Source: Augochlora pura (Eukaryota > Arthropoda > Insecta > Hymenoptera > Halictidae). From it: DNA of 64,000 nucleotides. This document shows, piece after piece, positions 47,818-59,291 of this stretch. Within the stretch, counting starts at the first letter, position 1, and the number at the start of each line of letters is the position of its first letter. Location of the stretch: assembly GCF_028453695.1 (NCBI RefSeq), contig NC_135775.1, positions 13,178,545-13,242,544 of the forward strand, given 5' to 3'. Below the pieces are notes generated by a model. That model saw only the letters and a program-made list of their open reading frames with translations, was not told where the DNA came from and searched no databases. The translations under genes and the position numbers were made by a program.

Positions 47818-49220
47818 TTGATGATATATAATCTCTCTCGTAATCGTCTCTCAGGGCGGGTTGTTCCACTTATTGCCAATGCCGCCCTGCCTGGATCGGC
47901 ACGGATTCGGTCGGGGACTGCAACTTATGGGTTGCGTCTACAGTTGATGCGGCCCCTGTGGAACTTATATTGGCAATTGGCCAAATTCGGGCCTGTGGAG
48001 AACAGCTGCTGAGAAAGACGAACAATTATTCTTTCGAACAACTTGCTCGCCTCGCTCAACGAACAATCCGTTCGATACGCAGTAGAAAAATCTGCGGGTC
48101 AACCTTTTTTCTCAAGAAAAGCTACCTACGCTCGTACTCAGACGGAAAGATTGCACGAATTGAATGGCCGGTAAATAGCCTTATAAACCGGAGGCCAAGA
48201 TTGTTGAAGGCCACGTCCCAGGCTTCACCGGCAACGTCGATGCCTGTGGCAATTTCTGTCTTTGATTAACCTCAATAAACACGTCCTTAGAAACCACAAG
48301 TTTCGCTGACCAGTTTGTAGTGTCCGTGGAACAAGTAGATAGCCCTTCCTCGTGATAGGGTGAGAAAGGTGCTCACCCTTGCAATCAACCTTCATCTTGC
48401 AATCAAAAATATCCGAAGATAGGTTTGCTTACGATACCCTTTTATGGGCGATTCTCATGGCGATTCTATGGGCAGATAGTTTAATATAAGGAGGAGCTCT
48501 TCATCTGCCTGGGCCTTAAATTGAAGGAAGAGAACTTCTGATGATTCTCCTACTTCGTACCCAACCTTCTTATTCTAGCCATAAATGCATACAATCTGCA
48601 GTCTACTCATCAGTACAACTATTTAGAAATCCTTGGCTTCTTGTTTCTAGAGATATGTACACTAAATATCTTAGGAACACGGTTGTGTGGTTTAATGAGA
48701 CTCATGGAGCCTGCCTTCGAATAATACCTGGGCTCTGTGTCTCAACTTGGCATTATTCTACCATCGAGTTAACCAGGGAGCTAATGTTTCCATTAAGTTC
48801 ACCAAAAATGGCCTAGTCTTAGCAGCTGTTTTACTGTTGAGAACATCCCAATTTGAAACACATGGAACTCAGTCGAAGAATTTATTTATGTTGCGTTTCT
48901 TGATAAACCGACTTCACACAGTGTTTTACAAGTACTGCAAATAACAATCTGTTAACATTCGTCAGGTGATGGTTGTCTCACACGTAGAAGGCTTTTAATC
49001 TTCTTGACAGTAACTACAGTGTCCGCCCGCATCAACCCTTCTACAATTAGGTCGACGGCGTGCTGGACGCTGTAGAATGCAGCAAACTCTATTTATTTAG
49101 GAAGATCCTTCCTTCTCTTTGAACCTGCCAACCGACATGTCTGTAAGATTCTTTATCGATAACAGTGGATGACAGAGGTGCTTCTGCACGAGTTGAACAA
49201 GGCGTCGATATCTTTAAATT
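47818..49220. other. GC-richer block, probably an old retroelement
   Basis: Base composition, an echo of the GCGGGTCAAC unit at 48096 and short open frames on both strands set this block apart from its AT-rich flanks. Plus frames include 47958-48269 (103 codons, DAAPVELILAIGQ-like start in another reading) and 48541-48816. Neither shows a clear reverse transcriptase or gag motif. A non-LTR retrotransposon remnant is my best guess, with low certainty. Confidence 0.35.
48952..49092 (-). pseudogene. Coding-like minus-strand frame, 46 codons, unrecognised
   Basis: The frame between stops reads EFAAFYSVQHAVDLIVEG then LMRADTVVTVKKIKSLLRVR. It has an even codon mix unlike the AT-rich surroundings. 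Upstream on the same strand (49100-49290) two further frames look peptide-like (for example LTTGLIQMWKRQFKDIDALF), separated by stops and a shift. This suggests a decayed coding sequence, perhaps of a transposon. I do not recognise the protein. Confidence 0.28.
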
Positions 49221-50032
49221 GCCTTTTCCACATTTGAATCAAACCAGTGGTCAGCATAGGTATCAATGCACCATATAATTTGGTAGGGTGATAGAGTTTG
49301 TAAAGCTAAATTCGATGATACCCAGTGTTGGGGACAGACTGCTTATAGATTTTGAGATAATTAATGTTAAAATGGCTAATAAAAGCGTATAAACCACCTT
49401 TCTCCAAAAGAGGCGAGCGAAAGGGTGCGACACCACGATAGTACTAGAAATATTGAGGAGTGAGAAAAGGTAGAAGGTACGATCGCGACGTGCGGGTTAC
49501 CCCCCCCCCCCCTACCCCCCTCTCACTTCCTGCCGCACAGTGCCTCGCGCCGTTATTCAGTGCGTCTTTTTGTGCTTTTATGAAATACTTTAACATTAAT
49601 TATGTCAAGAACTATAAACTGTCTGTCCCCAAAACCGAATGTTATTGGCTTGAGTTTTACGAGTCTTATTATTCTATCAAATCTCAACAAAAAGTGTGTG
49701 TCGACCCTGGGTACCTTTACTTGTGAGTCACTGATGACTTCATGGTGCAGGATATTCTAGTCGTACTTTTTTTTAAGTAACGCATTTTGAAATGAACACC
49801 TGCGATAAACTGATTAATACGTTACTGCAAGAAGTAAACAGCACCAGCACGCAGTAAATCTTTTTATTTTATATTATCATATTTAGATATAGATTATCTT
49901 TTACTAACTATCCAGAAATTCAAAGTGTAAAGGTTCCGAAATCATTAAGCTCGTCTCAGCATCTCTTGTTACATAAGGAAATTAAACATACATGGAACTA
50001 TCTAACGATATATCGATGATCTTAAGATGACT
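49221..50032. other. Stretch with a poly-C tract
   Basis: A C-rich run (49501-49520, broken by one T and one A) is the only notable feature. The 88-codon frame at 49460-49726 crosses it and is not credible. Confidence 0.5.
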
Positions 50033-50692
50033 GTTAAGGGTACTTACAGGTCCGCAGGTAATATTTGCGCAACCAATGTACGTCTTCGACTGAACCCAAT
50101 ATTCAGCGAAGGTATTTAAATTTGTAGATAGGATGTGAGACAGTTGATCACCAAAAATAATACTTATATTTTAATAAAAAAGAACTATGTACAAACAACA
50201 TGTGGTGTGTGATCGACGGTTGTCGGAATTCTAGTTTTAGTTTTGTCTCTCCGCTAAAACGTGGAGGTGAAAAACCCCTCCACAAGGAATTTACAAATCT
50301 AGAGGGGCACTGGACCGACCAATTACATAAACTTATCAAATGGTCCGATGGTGATTGGTTCGGCAGCCTAATGCCAAAAAGTCGTGACGTCGTTGACAAT
50401 GATGTCCGCTGTATTCCTTAGAAATTGCGAGAAATAAACCTGCCGAACTCCTCTTTGTGCCCTATACGGATTTAGGTAACGTCCATTGCCATCAAGGACG
50501 GTACGGCCACGCTAGTCTTCCCAGGTATGTCATCTGGTACTATTCAGACGTACCAGGGTCGTAAAGTAATGAAATCATTAAATAAACATTAAAAACCGAT
50601 TCTAAAACATGGCAATAACCACATTGACCGTTGCCTAAACCCAATCGGAAAGACGGGACGGTACGATCGTATATCACGTCTTAACAATGACC
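50033..50692. repeat. Dispersed repeat family B, copy 2
   Basis: Aligns with 3291-4265 without the LTR found there. It preserves the empty target CTGAACCCAATATTCAGCG. On the minus strand the peptide-like reading YLGRLAWPYRP matches FLGKSAWPYRS of copy 1, with stops here. The plus frame at 50200-50421 starts at an ATG (CVIDGCRNSSFSFVSP), but copy 1 does not support it. Class unknown. Confidence 0.72.
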
Positions 50693-50858
50693 TTTAAAAA
50701 ACGTTACTTGGAATATCACATTAATATTGTCATATTGAATTGTCTGAATGGTTTCATTTCATTTTTGAAACTATTATATTTATCCTTTTCACTAGAAGGG
50801 GAGTTATGCTTTTCTGTTTTTATTGACTTACGCTGTATATAACAATTGGATTGATTAA

Positions 50859-51194
50859 TCCTTTCGGTACGGGTATATATCCCGATATCGCACACGCCAG
50901 ACGCAAAACATTTTGCTCCGAATAGAAAGAAAACATGTTTATATTTAAATGAATGTCAATAATACAAACACTATAAAACCACCAGGCGGTTGAGTCGTAA
51001 AAAAACAAACAATAGATAGAAATGATTACATGGTCAATGAGCGTTATTCGGATATTAATACAAGAAAATATATCGGAACGCTTATTGATGTTACCCGGCT
51101 CTCGCGAAAATTACGCTAAAACGCTTATTGATGTGACCCGGCTGTCGTGAAAGTTACGCTAAAACGCTTATTGATGTGACCCGTACTTAAAGGG
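50859..51194. mobile_element. TTAA-flanked MITE with 43-bp subterminal repeats
   Basis: TTAA stands at 50855-50858 and 51195-51198. The left end TCCTTTCGGTACGGGT and the right end, reverse-complemented, CCCTTTAAGTACGGGT differ at three of 16 bases. Near the right end a 43-bp unit is repeated 2.5 times. The layout matches that of the piggyBac-type element at 7630, so it was probably mobilised by a related transposase. Confidence 0.85.
51078..51185. repeat. 43-bp subterminal tandem repeat, 2.5 copies
   Basis: ACGCTTATTGATGTKACCCG occurs at 51078, 51121 and 51164, exactly 43 bases apart. Read on the minus strand each unit has CCGGGTCACATC (CCGGGTAACATC in the first), close to CCGGTGGGTCACACG of the 7652 array. 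Confidence 0.92.
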
Positions 51195-51198
51195 TTAA

Positions 51199-54100
51199 AA
51201 TAGTCACTGCCCAGTCGTTGCCATGTCTTTATAATCTACACAGCCGTTTCTTATTAGATTCGCTGTGAGTCTAGTTACTGCGAATCTACACATCAGGTAG
51301 CTGCTTATAGACTCTACGTACGCTTTTTTAGCAGGACATGCTCAGAGAACGGATAAAAAGAAGACAAACGTCAGAGTGCCTCGCTCGCTTGATCGATACT
51401 TTTGGCGGTACTCGTTGCTGATGAGTACTTGTTTATCCGCGATTTTCTAGAGCTTTTAAAATCGAGACCAATCCTTTCAATGATGATATTCACTCGTTGT
51501 ACTGAAAATTGATCCTTTCATGGATTGCATAAATTAAATCCTTTACAAGTGATGTTCTTCTATTGAATTGGCAACTAAATGATTGCAGATTTTTCAATAG
51601 ATGGTCTTAGCACATTCTTTTATTTTTTTTCAACGTGTTCAAAGCACCTAACCTATGTTGTTTTCTTGTTGTTTAGATTTCCACTTTTAATTTAGTAACA
51701 AAATTGTATCGATTAGTTATTTAGTTTTGTTTTCGTCGCAATTTAAAAATGTAAGAACAAGACACACATTTCAGACAGATTTTATTAGAAAAAGGGAGTG
51801 TCCGAATTGGGTACATTTATATTTTTAAGCAAAAATGTTGAATTTTCCTTCTTATTTAAAATCCGCAGTCACTTAGTTGACAATCCAATATTTGCATGTG
51901 AAGTTCACCGTTTTGCAAATTAAATTCACTTACTTTTAATTACTTATAATAAAATTTATATTAAATTTAAAAGTTGCATGATATCTTGTAAACAATTGTT
52001 GAAAACTACTGAAGTAGTTTAAAAATATATATTCTCGCTGTAATAGCTCCTTCTTTGAAACAATATATAGTTTATAAATATTTTAAAATATGTCAAAATG
52101 TCTAAATCTATGAAAATATTCTGTGTAATAATTATGCTCAAGACAAAACCAATATTCTACGTTTGGCAATTATTATTACTTCAAAATGTTCCGAGGGATC
52201 AACTTCAAAAGTTTTAATCACACGGCGGAACATAATTCGCAATCGAATACCACGACCCTTGAGAGTTGCGAGCTCAAATTGTATTCGTACGTGAAGTTTA
52301 ACGGGCGCATATCGGTTACGCTTCTCAAACTGTGTGACAAAATCACATGGAAATACACCAGAGGGTTACCAGCACACTAAGCGAGGTTAGTTTAATCGTA
52401 ACGAAATTGTTTCAACGGAGACTTTGCGGTTTACTACCATCAATTCCAATCATTGAATTCGAAATATGACCACTGCTGCTGCAATTTTTATGTCTCTTTG
52501 GTTTAACCGATTTGTGTATCAGTACAACTCATAAAAAATGAAGGCAAGCAGCAGTATTGTCGAACATGTGTATTCTACAGTATACAAAAGTATTACTTTA
52601 ATAAGTTGTTATCGAGATTACCTTTTAGATCGTGTAAAGAATTTGATTTTTCTACATAATGGAACACTCTCTTCCAATACTTTCTGGTTAAAGATGGATT
52701 ATTCAATAAATATGCTTTCATATATTATTCCGAATGAAATTAAATATATTTATTATGAAATTAATTTATATGTTATATGTATATAAATTTAATATTATAA
52801 TTACTCAACAAATGTAAAGTCAATTGAGTCCGAAAACAAACCAAATGCATAGGAATTGATCACCTCATAGTAACTGGCCCCACTACTCTAACTCTTAACT
52901 ACCAACAACTCAAATATACTGTGAAATATATTCGTGAAGTCGTAACGTTTTAAATAGAATATAAAATAATAAAACCCTGGAAATAATTACTTTATTTAAA
53001 CAGAATTTAGTGTAAGATTGAACCGATATAAGTCGTACGAAAGAAATATCATTAATTTTAAAAAGGGTTGACATACAGTTATTATATTTAATGAAGGAGG
53101 AAAGCAATACTGGAGTCTATACATTACATACCAAGAGTTAATACGGTTTTAAAATAGCAGTAGGTAAATAACAAATATCGATAGCCACGACCAGTATCCT
53201 CATACTTTCTTATATTTTATTTTTTGCTTGTTGCTTAACTCTAGCAACCTGTTGATATTAAATTGTGGTCGTACGCTACGTGCTTCAACTACCGACTGGG
53301 GGAGACGCGATCACACACACCGCAGCTCGACTCAAACATTCGACAATCGGATCGGTATGGCCATGTGCGGATGACCCGCGGTATTCAAACCATTCTAACA
53401 CTACCAAATATGTGGAATATGTTAGTTCACAGCTTTAAATATATCCAGTGCGTAATTTTTCATTATTGGATGAAACATCACCAAAATCTATAAAAAGCAC
53501 TGTTTCAATTTTCTTTATAAGTTCATATAAGAAAGTTAAAAGATCGTGAGTTATTTATCTGTTTTATTATCCTAACCAATTAGAATCATTACAAAATTTT
53601 GTTTAAACATTGTGTAATAAAATAGACCTCAAGTAATTGGATCGAATTCATAGAAAAGTTGCTTAGACATTTTAAAGTTATTATAAAAATTGCTATATTT
53701 GTAATAATAATATAAAGTTTTATAATTAACAAACAAAAGTCTTCCCAATGAAGCTGTTCCCTAGTTTGCCTATTATACGTCATACCAATGCTCGTATGAC
53801 GCGTTTAAATATCTAAATGAATTTTATTTATTGGAAACTTAACACAATTTAGTTGACTGAAGCAAGAGTAAAAAAATATAAGAAGAAAGTAGGTGCTTGT
53901 TTAGTTGACTAATTCTTAGATTTCACATAATTCTATAATACTCTCATAACCATGTTTGGCTGAACATAATTTTCTTGTTTCCTTAAGCTGTTCGATACTA
54001 CAATAGACTGTTTGTATACTTCGTGTAACGTACTGGTGTGCAAATGTTTGTCAGACAATTGATAACAAGCGGAAACTCTGAATAAACAAGGAGAATAATT

Positions 54101-54735
54101 TCAGTCGAACATAATGGAACATTCAGTAATCGATTGCTAGAAGTAAATTCCCATCATACAAAATTGCCACTTTTTGTATATTTATGTCGCTTTATAATTG
54201 CAAAATTTATTGGCATAGTGATAACAAAGATTTTTCATTTAACATAGATATTTTTTTAATGCAAACGTAAATATCGAAGCAGATGATGTTTCCAAATAAG
54301 CAACATTTCTTTGAGGATTCCTAATAATATTGCAATGCGAGTTTGTAAAATATGAAGAGTGCTGATATACGTGTACTTATACGGTCAAAAAACGAGAGAA
54401 TTAAGTCACCTCTTATGAGTTACCGCTAAGAATTGATAAAAGAGTATTTACATTGCCAAAGTTGTTTATACCTAAAGATTTGTTGAAAGTGTAATTGTTC
54501 TATAAGTCACAAGACTCCATTTTATTCCATTTCAAAACGATTAAGTTTATTTGCATTTCTCAGCGATATATTAGGCATTGGATAGCGCCTCTTAAGGTTA
54601 ATACCATATAGTTTTGAATTCCTTTTCTGTCGGTGTATATAGAAAAGTATCAGTAATCAATAGATTATACTAAAAACAAGGAAAGGTATAGTGTAACAGA
54701 GGTTAAGTGTCTCGTTATTTTATTCCTTTACTAAG
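51199..54735. other. Stretch without recognised genes
   Basis: The 64-codon frame at 52186-52380 has more balanced codon use than the flanks (MFRGINFKSFNHTAEHNSQS at its start) but no recognised motif. Other frames are chance-like and AT-rich. Confidence 0.45.
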
Positions 54736-54740
54736 GAATC

Positions 54741-55392
54741 TGTTGTGAAAGTGCCTAGCCATTCCTTTAGTCATTAAGCCATAAACATGCGAATCGACTG
54801 ACAATAGGTAAAAAATCCGACGAACGGCGACTAACGAAACCACTTTACGACTACTGTACTTAACGAAACTCGACTCGACGAACGGACAACACGTGCAACA
54901 GACCTACAGTACCGTTGCACGGACAAACATTCATCAATTTTACTGTAACAAAAACGACGACACAAACCAGAACTTTCTACGAAATTTCCCACTCCTCATT
55001 CCAAGTGTCTTGCGACACACCCACCTCCAATCAAAAACACTTCATTTCCTCAACCAAAAACTACCCTCCACCAATCAACGGAATACCGAGGTGACGACAG
55101 ACAGAACACGACGAACGAAAGACAGAACACAGTAATCATTCAAACATAATGCATTCAAACTAAGATCACAGCAAACATTCATACATAACGCATTCATACT
55201 AAGATCAAATGTAACAGTCAAACATAACGCGTCCAAACATATTCAGAAATCGGGAATTTTATACTTGTACAGTGTTGTAAATAAAGTGTAGATAGAACAA
55301 TCAAACGTCTATATCACTACGGCATTGTACCAAACGTGTACAAACAAATCCGGTCTTACAAGTCGGATCATCAACAAACCGCGTATACAACA
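54741..55392 (+). mobile_element. Solo LTR of family A, 652 bp, target duplication GAATC
   Basis: The unit starts TGTTGTGAAAGTGCC, ends GCGTATACAACA and is flanked by GAATC at 54736-54740 and 55393-55397. Compared with the copies at 15936 and 25314 it has lost about 20 bases just after its first five (where they read GCGACGGCAACACC), but it is otherwise uninterrupted and shows where the other copies were hit. GTTGTAAATAAAGTG near 55275 gives plus orientation. It is the only plus-strand LTR whose direction I can read. Confidence 0.92.
54893..55135 (+). other. Open frame inside family A LTR, kept between copies, no ATG
   Basis: Eighty codons from a GTG, gap-free against 16413-16655 (minus). 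The open frame extends upstream to about 54810 without an ATG. In the partial copy near 25338-25560 the same frame is kept except for one stop and a three-base deletion that preserves frame. Lys/Thr/Arg-rich end (TTDRTRRTKDRTQ). No known domain. Confidence 0.35.
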
Positions 55393-55397
55393 GAATC

Positions 55398-57052
55398 TTT
55401 CAGTCGATAAAAGAAAGTATCCAATTTTGATTTTTATAAAGTGACATACCAAAGTAGGAATTTTGATTAGGAACTACAGCCTAACAAGCAGAAAACTATG
55501 ATTGATCATAAAAACATCTATTGTATTGTTTGAAACTTTATTATTAGGTAAGCAAAAGTAATAAGCTATTATTTCAGAGTTCAGGAAATACATTCGATTT
55601 AAACATCAGATTTAACATAACTACTATTTTACACATAAACATCCTTTATCTATACAGGAGAAACGGAGACAAAGTGGATTGCTTGGAAAAAAACAAATGG
55701 AAGTAGAAAGGACGGCGATGTAATTCCTGAAATTGATGAGGAACGTGGTGAAGGGAAGGCGTAGTGTCTGTTGATCCGTGAACGAACGGACAAGCGTGGT
55801 CCATGCATTGACGTTACACAGAATCTATTACGTCCAGGCGGTTCCTTCGTGGGGCTATTGTTCGCCAGGAGCAAGGACTTCAGCAGAATTCAGCCATGAA
55901 TTGCTTGAACATAGTTTGTCATTACGCGTGACTTTGTAAAACTTATGCATGGAAAATTGAACAGTGGTAAAGAAAGAAACTCACGGATTATCTTTTTATT
56001 CCGTTGAGCAAAATATAAATGTGCTCTCAGAAAAATTTTGCATACATTAACGACACGAGCAAATGAGTGAGAATATATGAATAGTTGAAACACTCGAACA
56101 CTAATAGTCGAACATTATTTATTATTAATAATAGTAGAATGGAACAATATATTAAAGCTATAAAAACCTATTATAAAGAACTTCTTTTAATGACGCGTAA
56201 CACCAACGTAACTAGAAAAAAGGGAATAATTGTGACAAGTCGGAAAATCAGGACACTAAAATAACACACGAACGTTTATTTAAAAAAGAGTATCGCGTTT
56301 ATGTTGTCTGTGTAATTAAGTCCTGACCGTCAACCCCCTACTACTGGAATGAAGAAAATATCAACTTAACTCCTTAGTTAAATCGATATTTTCTTCTTTC
56401 ATTTTGACATTTTTTATTAAACTTAACTTCGCAGGATCATATAGAAAACATTGAAAACTTCTTAAGAGATACCAAACTATGCACAAATATATGTTTAACC
56501 ACCGACCTAGAAAGTCTCTGATGACCAAGCAGTGGAAGCGACATTAAACACTAAAGGAACACTTTTCGAACATCATTTAATACTTTTGTAAACAAAAACA
56601 TGAAAAATATCTGAGGATGGAGGAGGATTTATTGTTTATTCATTTTCTAATAATAAATTCGAATCTGTTTTTAAAAGCATATACAGAAAGTGGTTTTTGC
56701 AATAATCGTTCTTGCATTATTTGAAGAGTGTTTCAAATAAACTAATCACGGCAGCTATTACAGATAGAAAACTTTATTAGTAGTTCATAAGTGTATCGTC
56801 GAAACCTCATGGAGAAATTCCGTATTTCAATTTATTATAAGATGTGAGGATGTGGTAGGGAAAAATTAATAAATGATTAATACAGAATTGAGCCGAGAAT
56901 AATGGATTAATTTATTGGTTCTTTGGGGAAAGAGCCTTGCGGCATTAAAAACCCCATAAAAAAGGAAATAGAAAATATCGAATGGGTTACAAAATCTTTA
57001 CATCACGCGATGAAGGTGTGAGCGGTTTTACATTAATTTTATATGTGTGTAT
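55398..57052. other. Stretch without recognised genes
   Basis: A GC-richer patch at 55640-55880 carries a 74-codon minus frame that is not recognised. The rest is AT-rich. Confidence 0.5.
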
Positions 57053-57630
57053 TGTTATGGGTATGTGACGGATCTCAATGTCCGTCGGATGCTGGAACTA
57101 GTGGTCCGATGGTTCCACCTGGATCTCGTGGTCCAGGGGAACGCCTTATGTGTGTGTATAGTCGTCAACTATACTATACTAATATTACACGACACTGATA
57201 CTATATTGCACTAATAACCGCGATTCGATTGACTATACTATTTTGTTTAACCTTGTCCGGAGGAATTCTTGCGCGTGCCTTCAGATGCGTTCTGTTTTCT
57301 ATCGCCTTCTTTCTCGAACCGTCTTCTATCGCGTTTTGCTACGTTCTGTCCTTTCCCGTACAAGGAACCGAGAATTTATAGCCGACTTCCTTCGCTTTCT
57401 TTTCTGATGGTCTCGGAAAAATCCGGCGCCGAAAAGTCGCTCGAATGTTTAGTTTATGGCCTGCACGTGTCTATCTGGGGACCGACTCGCGCTAGCTACG
57501 AACAAAAGGGGTCCTGTGGTGACCGCGTCCCGGGTCTAAGTATCTTCTCGGGACCACCGCTACGGACACTTGACGTGGTATACAAAAAATAAAACTTCGG
57601 TGCGGACAAATTTACGTTCGCGGTCGAACA
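57053..57630. mobile_element. Probable LTR, 578 bp, target duplication not visible
   Basis: A sharply bounded GC-rich unit starts TGTTATGGGTATGTGACGG and ends TTCGCGGTCGAACA in AT-rich flanks. CGGCTATAAATTC on the minus strand near 57375 could be its TATA box, while AAAAAATAAAAC near 57583 would fit plus orientation. Flanking bases (GTGTAT and ATAAGT) do not match, so edge erosion or a different boundary is possible. The 107-codon plus frame 57269-57592 is not recognised. Confidence 0.55.
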
Positions 57631-58339
57631 ATAAGTATTATTAAGTTGATATCATTTTTGTTTCTTATTTTATATCAGATTTCCTTGATTAATCAAATCG
57701 ACTACTTAATATAACTTGACTATCTACATGGTAGGTATCTGTCACGTTATTTTTTTCAAAATATACGAGATGCGCCAAAAATTACAATCACCATTTTGAG
57801 AAATGAATTTGCTGCTATTTTAAATCGAGAAATACAGGGAGGTCAGATTATTTATTTTTCTAATCGAGAGTGAGTCACCACGTTTTATGTCATTATTACT
57901 ATATTATTTAATTTAATTACTATTAAATTAAATGATCTAGAACGGGATACAGTATGATGATAGTTTTCTTGTAGCTGGCGTTGGTACGCTGACTAGTATT
58001 AATCGACAACAATATTGATCAGCATACATTGAATGGAATACATTCATACATATATCTTCACCGATTTGTATGCATTACCATCAATAATTCTCTTAAACAT
58101 CTCTCTCGTTCTCTCAACTCTGCACGAGTTTGCAAATTTGTTTAAAAATTTTGATAAAATGTTGCAGATTTTTATAACATTTAAGGTGCCGTGCGTAAAC
58201 ACCGTTAGTACCAATACTCCACGATATGAAACTATCTCTCGGGTTCTAAGACCGATTACGCTGAGCCACGGAATAGATTGGTACCGCTGTCCGTCTAATT
58301 AAAGATGAACAGATGATTTTTTTCTTTGCGTAAGGAATA
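57631..58339. other. Stretch with nothing recognised
   Basis: AT-rich sequence. The 89-codon frame at 58033-58302 matches nothing I know. Confidence 0.45.
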
Positions 58340-58341
58340 TA

Positions 58342-58575
58342 CAGGGTGTCCCGGAAATCGTAGTACAACCCGGCAGGGGGTGATTCTACATCAAAAAAGA
58401 AGAAAACATTTTCGTATAGCATTTTTTCATCCGGTGCTCCGTTTCCGTGATAATCGACTTCAAAGTTCGTTCAACTTGTAAACGATTTAATACAATTTGC
58501 TTGTCCTGTATTTCACTGCTCTGCTTGTCTCTGTCCGGGACAGGACATAGATACTACGATTTCCGGGACACCCGG
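58342..58575. mobile_element. Mariner-like MITE, 234 bp, TA duplication
   Basis: TA stands at 58340-58341 and 58576-58577. The left end CAGGGTGTCCCGGAAATCGT and the right end, reverse-complemented, CCGGGTGTCCCGGAAATCGT differ at one base, and the match continues through AGTA. TA duplication plus this terminus indicate the Tc1/mariner superfamily. No transposase is encoded. A degraded relative is at 13007. Confidence 0.88.
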
Positions 58576-58808
58576 TATTTACTACAGTGATCACGAAGTC
58601 GAACTGCAGGAATGTTTTCATTGATCGATTTGTTGCGAGTCTTGACCTTGGAGACTGAACTTGAAGTGCTATATAAGTTCGATAGTCTAAGGTGGAAAGA
58701 TTGAATAACTCTACTTCGACTATGGCAGAACGAGAGACGAATGTTGTACGATACAATACTGAATTGTCGCTATACGAGCGATAATATTCTGACAGTGTAC
58801 TGGAGAAT

Positions 58809-58870
58809 ACTGAAGTTTCTGAAGTTTTCTGAAGTTTTGGAAAATACTGAAGTTTTTCTGAGGTTTTCTG
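58809..58870 (+). repeat. Short imperfect tandem repeat of CTGAAGTTTT
   Basis: ACTGAAGTTT, CTGAAGTTTT, CTGAAGTTTT, ACTGAAGTTTTT and CTGAGGTTTT follow one another with short spacers. Beyond it, to 59030, the sequence is GC-richer and ends GGCGACCCTACCA, LTR-like but without a left edge. Confidence 0.7.
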
Positions 58871-59046
58871 TCCCTTTTATATTTTTTTCGACAAGAAAAC
58901 GCGAACGTGGATTGGTTGCTGGTGAGGTGGAATGGGAAGTTAGAAGGCTTGGGCCTCGCGATGACGTAGGTAGTGGGAAAAACTCGAGCGAGTGGCCGGC
59001 ACGGCCCATCTGGCGACCCTACCATAAACTGGAAAAACTAATTTAA

Positions 59047-59287
59047 CCCCATCCACTATAGCTCCTTTCAGGCTGTGACGATTAGCATTTTTCGTACTTA
59101 ATAATTTGACTAATAGGATGAGATAATTTTTTTTCCTATATTGTCTTTATTTACCTTCGTTTCTATATTTTGATAACAAAAGAATTTATTTTTAGTTCGA
59201 CGTGGAAGAAATTAACAATATTCATATTTAGAAGAGCTTTTATAAAATTTTCACCACGAGTCTGTCTCGTTATTATAATGTAAGGGG
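59047..59287. mobile_element. TTAA-flanked MITE, 241 bp
   Basis: TTAA stands at 59043-59046 and 59288-59291. The left end CCCCATCCACTATAGC and the right end, reverse-complemented, CCCCTTACATTATAAT match at about three quarters of positions. No coding capacity. Confidence 0.65.
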
Positions 59288-59291
59288 TTAA

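Noticed and set aside
50200..50421. Possible THAP-like zinc finger (C...C spacing in MWCVIDGCRNSSFSF)
   Set aside because: The later Cys/His residues and the AVPTF-type end of a THAP domain are absent, and the stretch is part of non-coding repeat family B whose other copy does not keep this frame.
54370..54600. A TTAA MITE between TTAAGTCACCTC and GAGGCGC...GGTTAA
   Set aside because: The two ends do not pair beyond a few bases.
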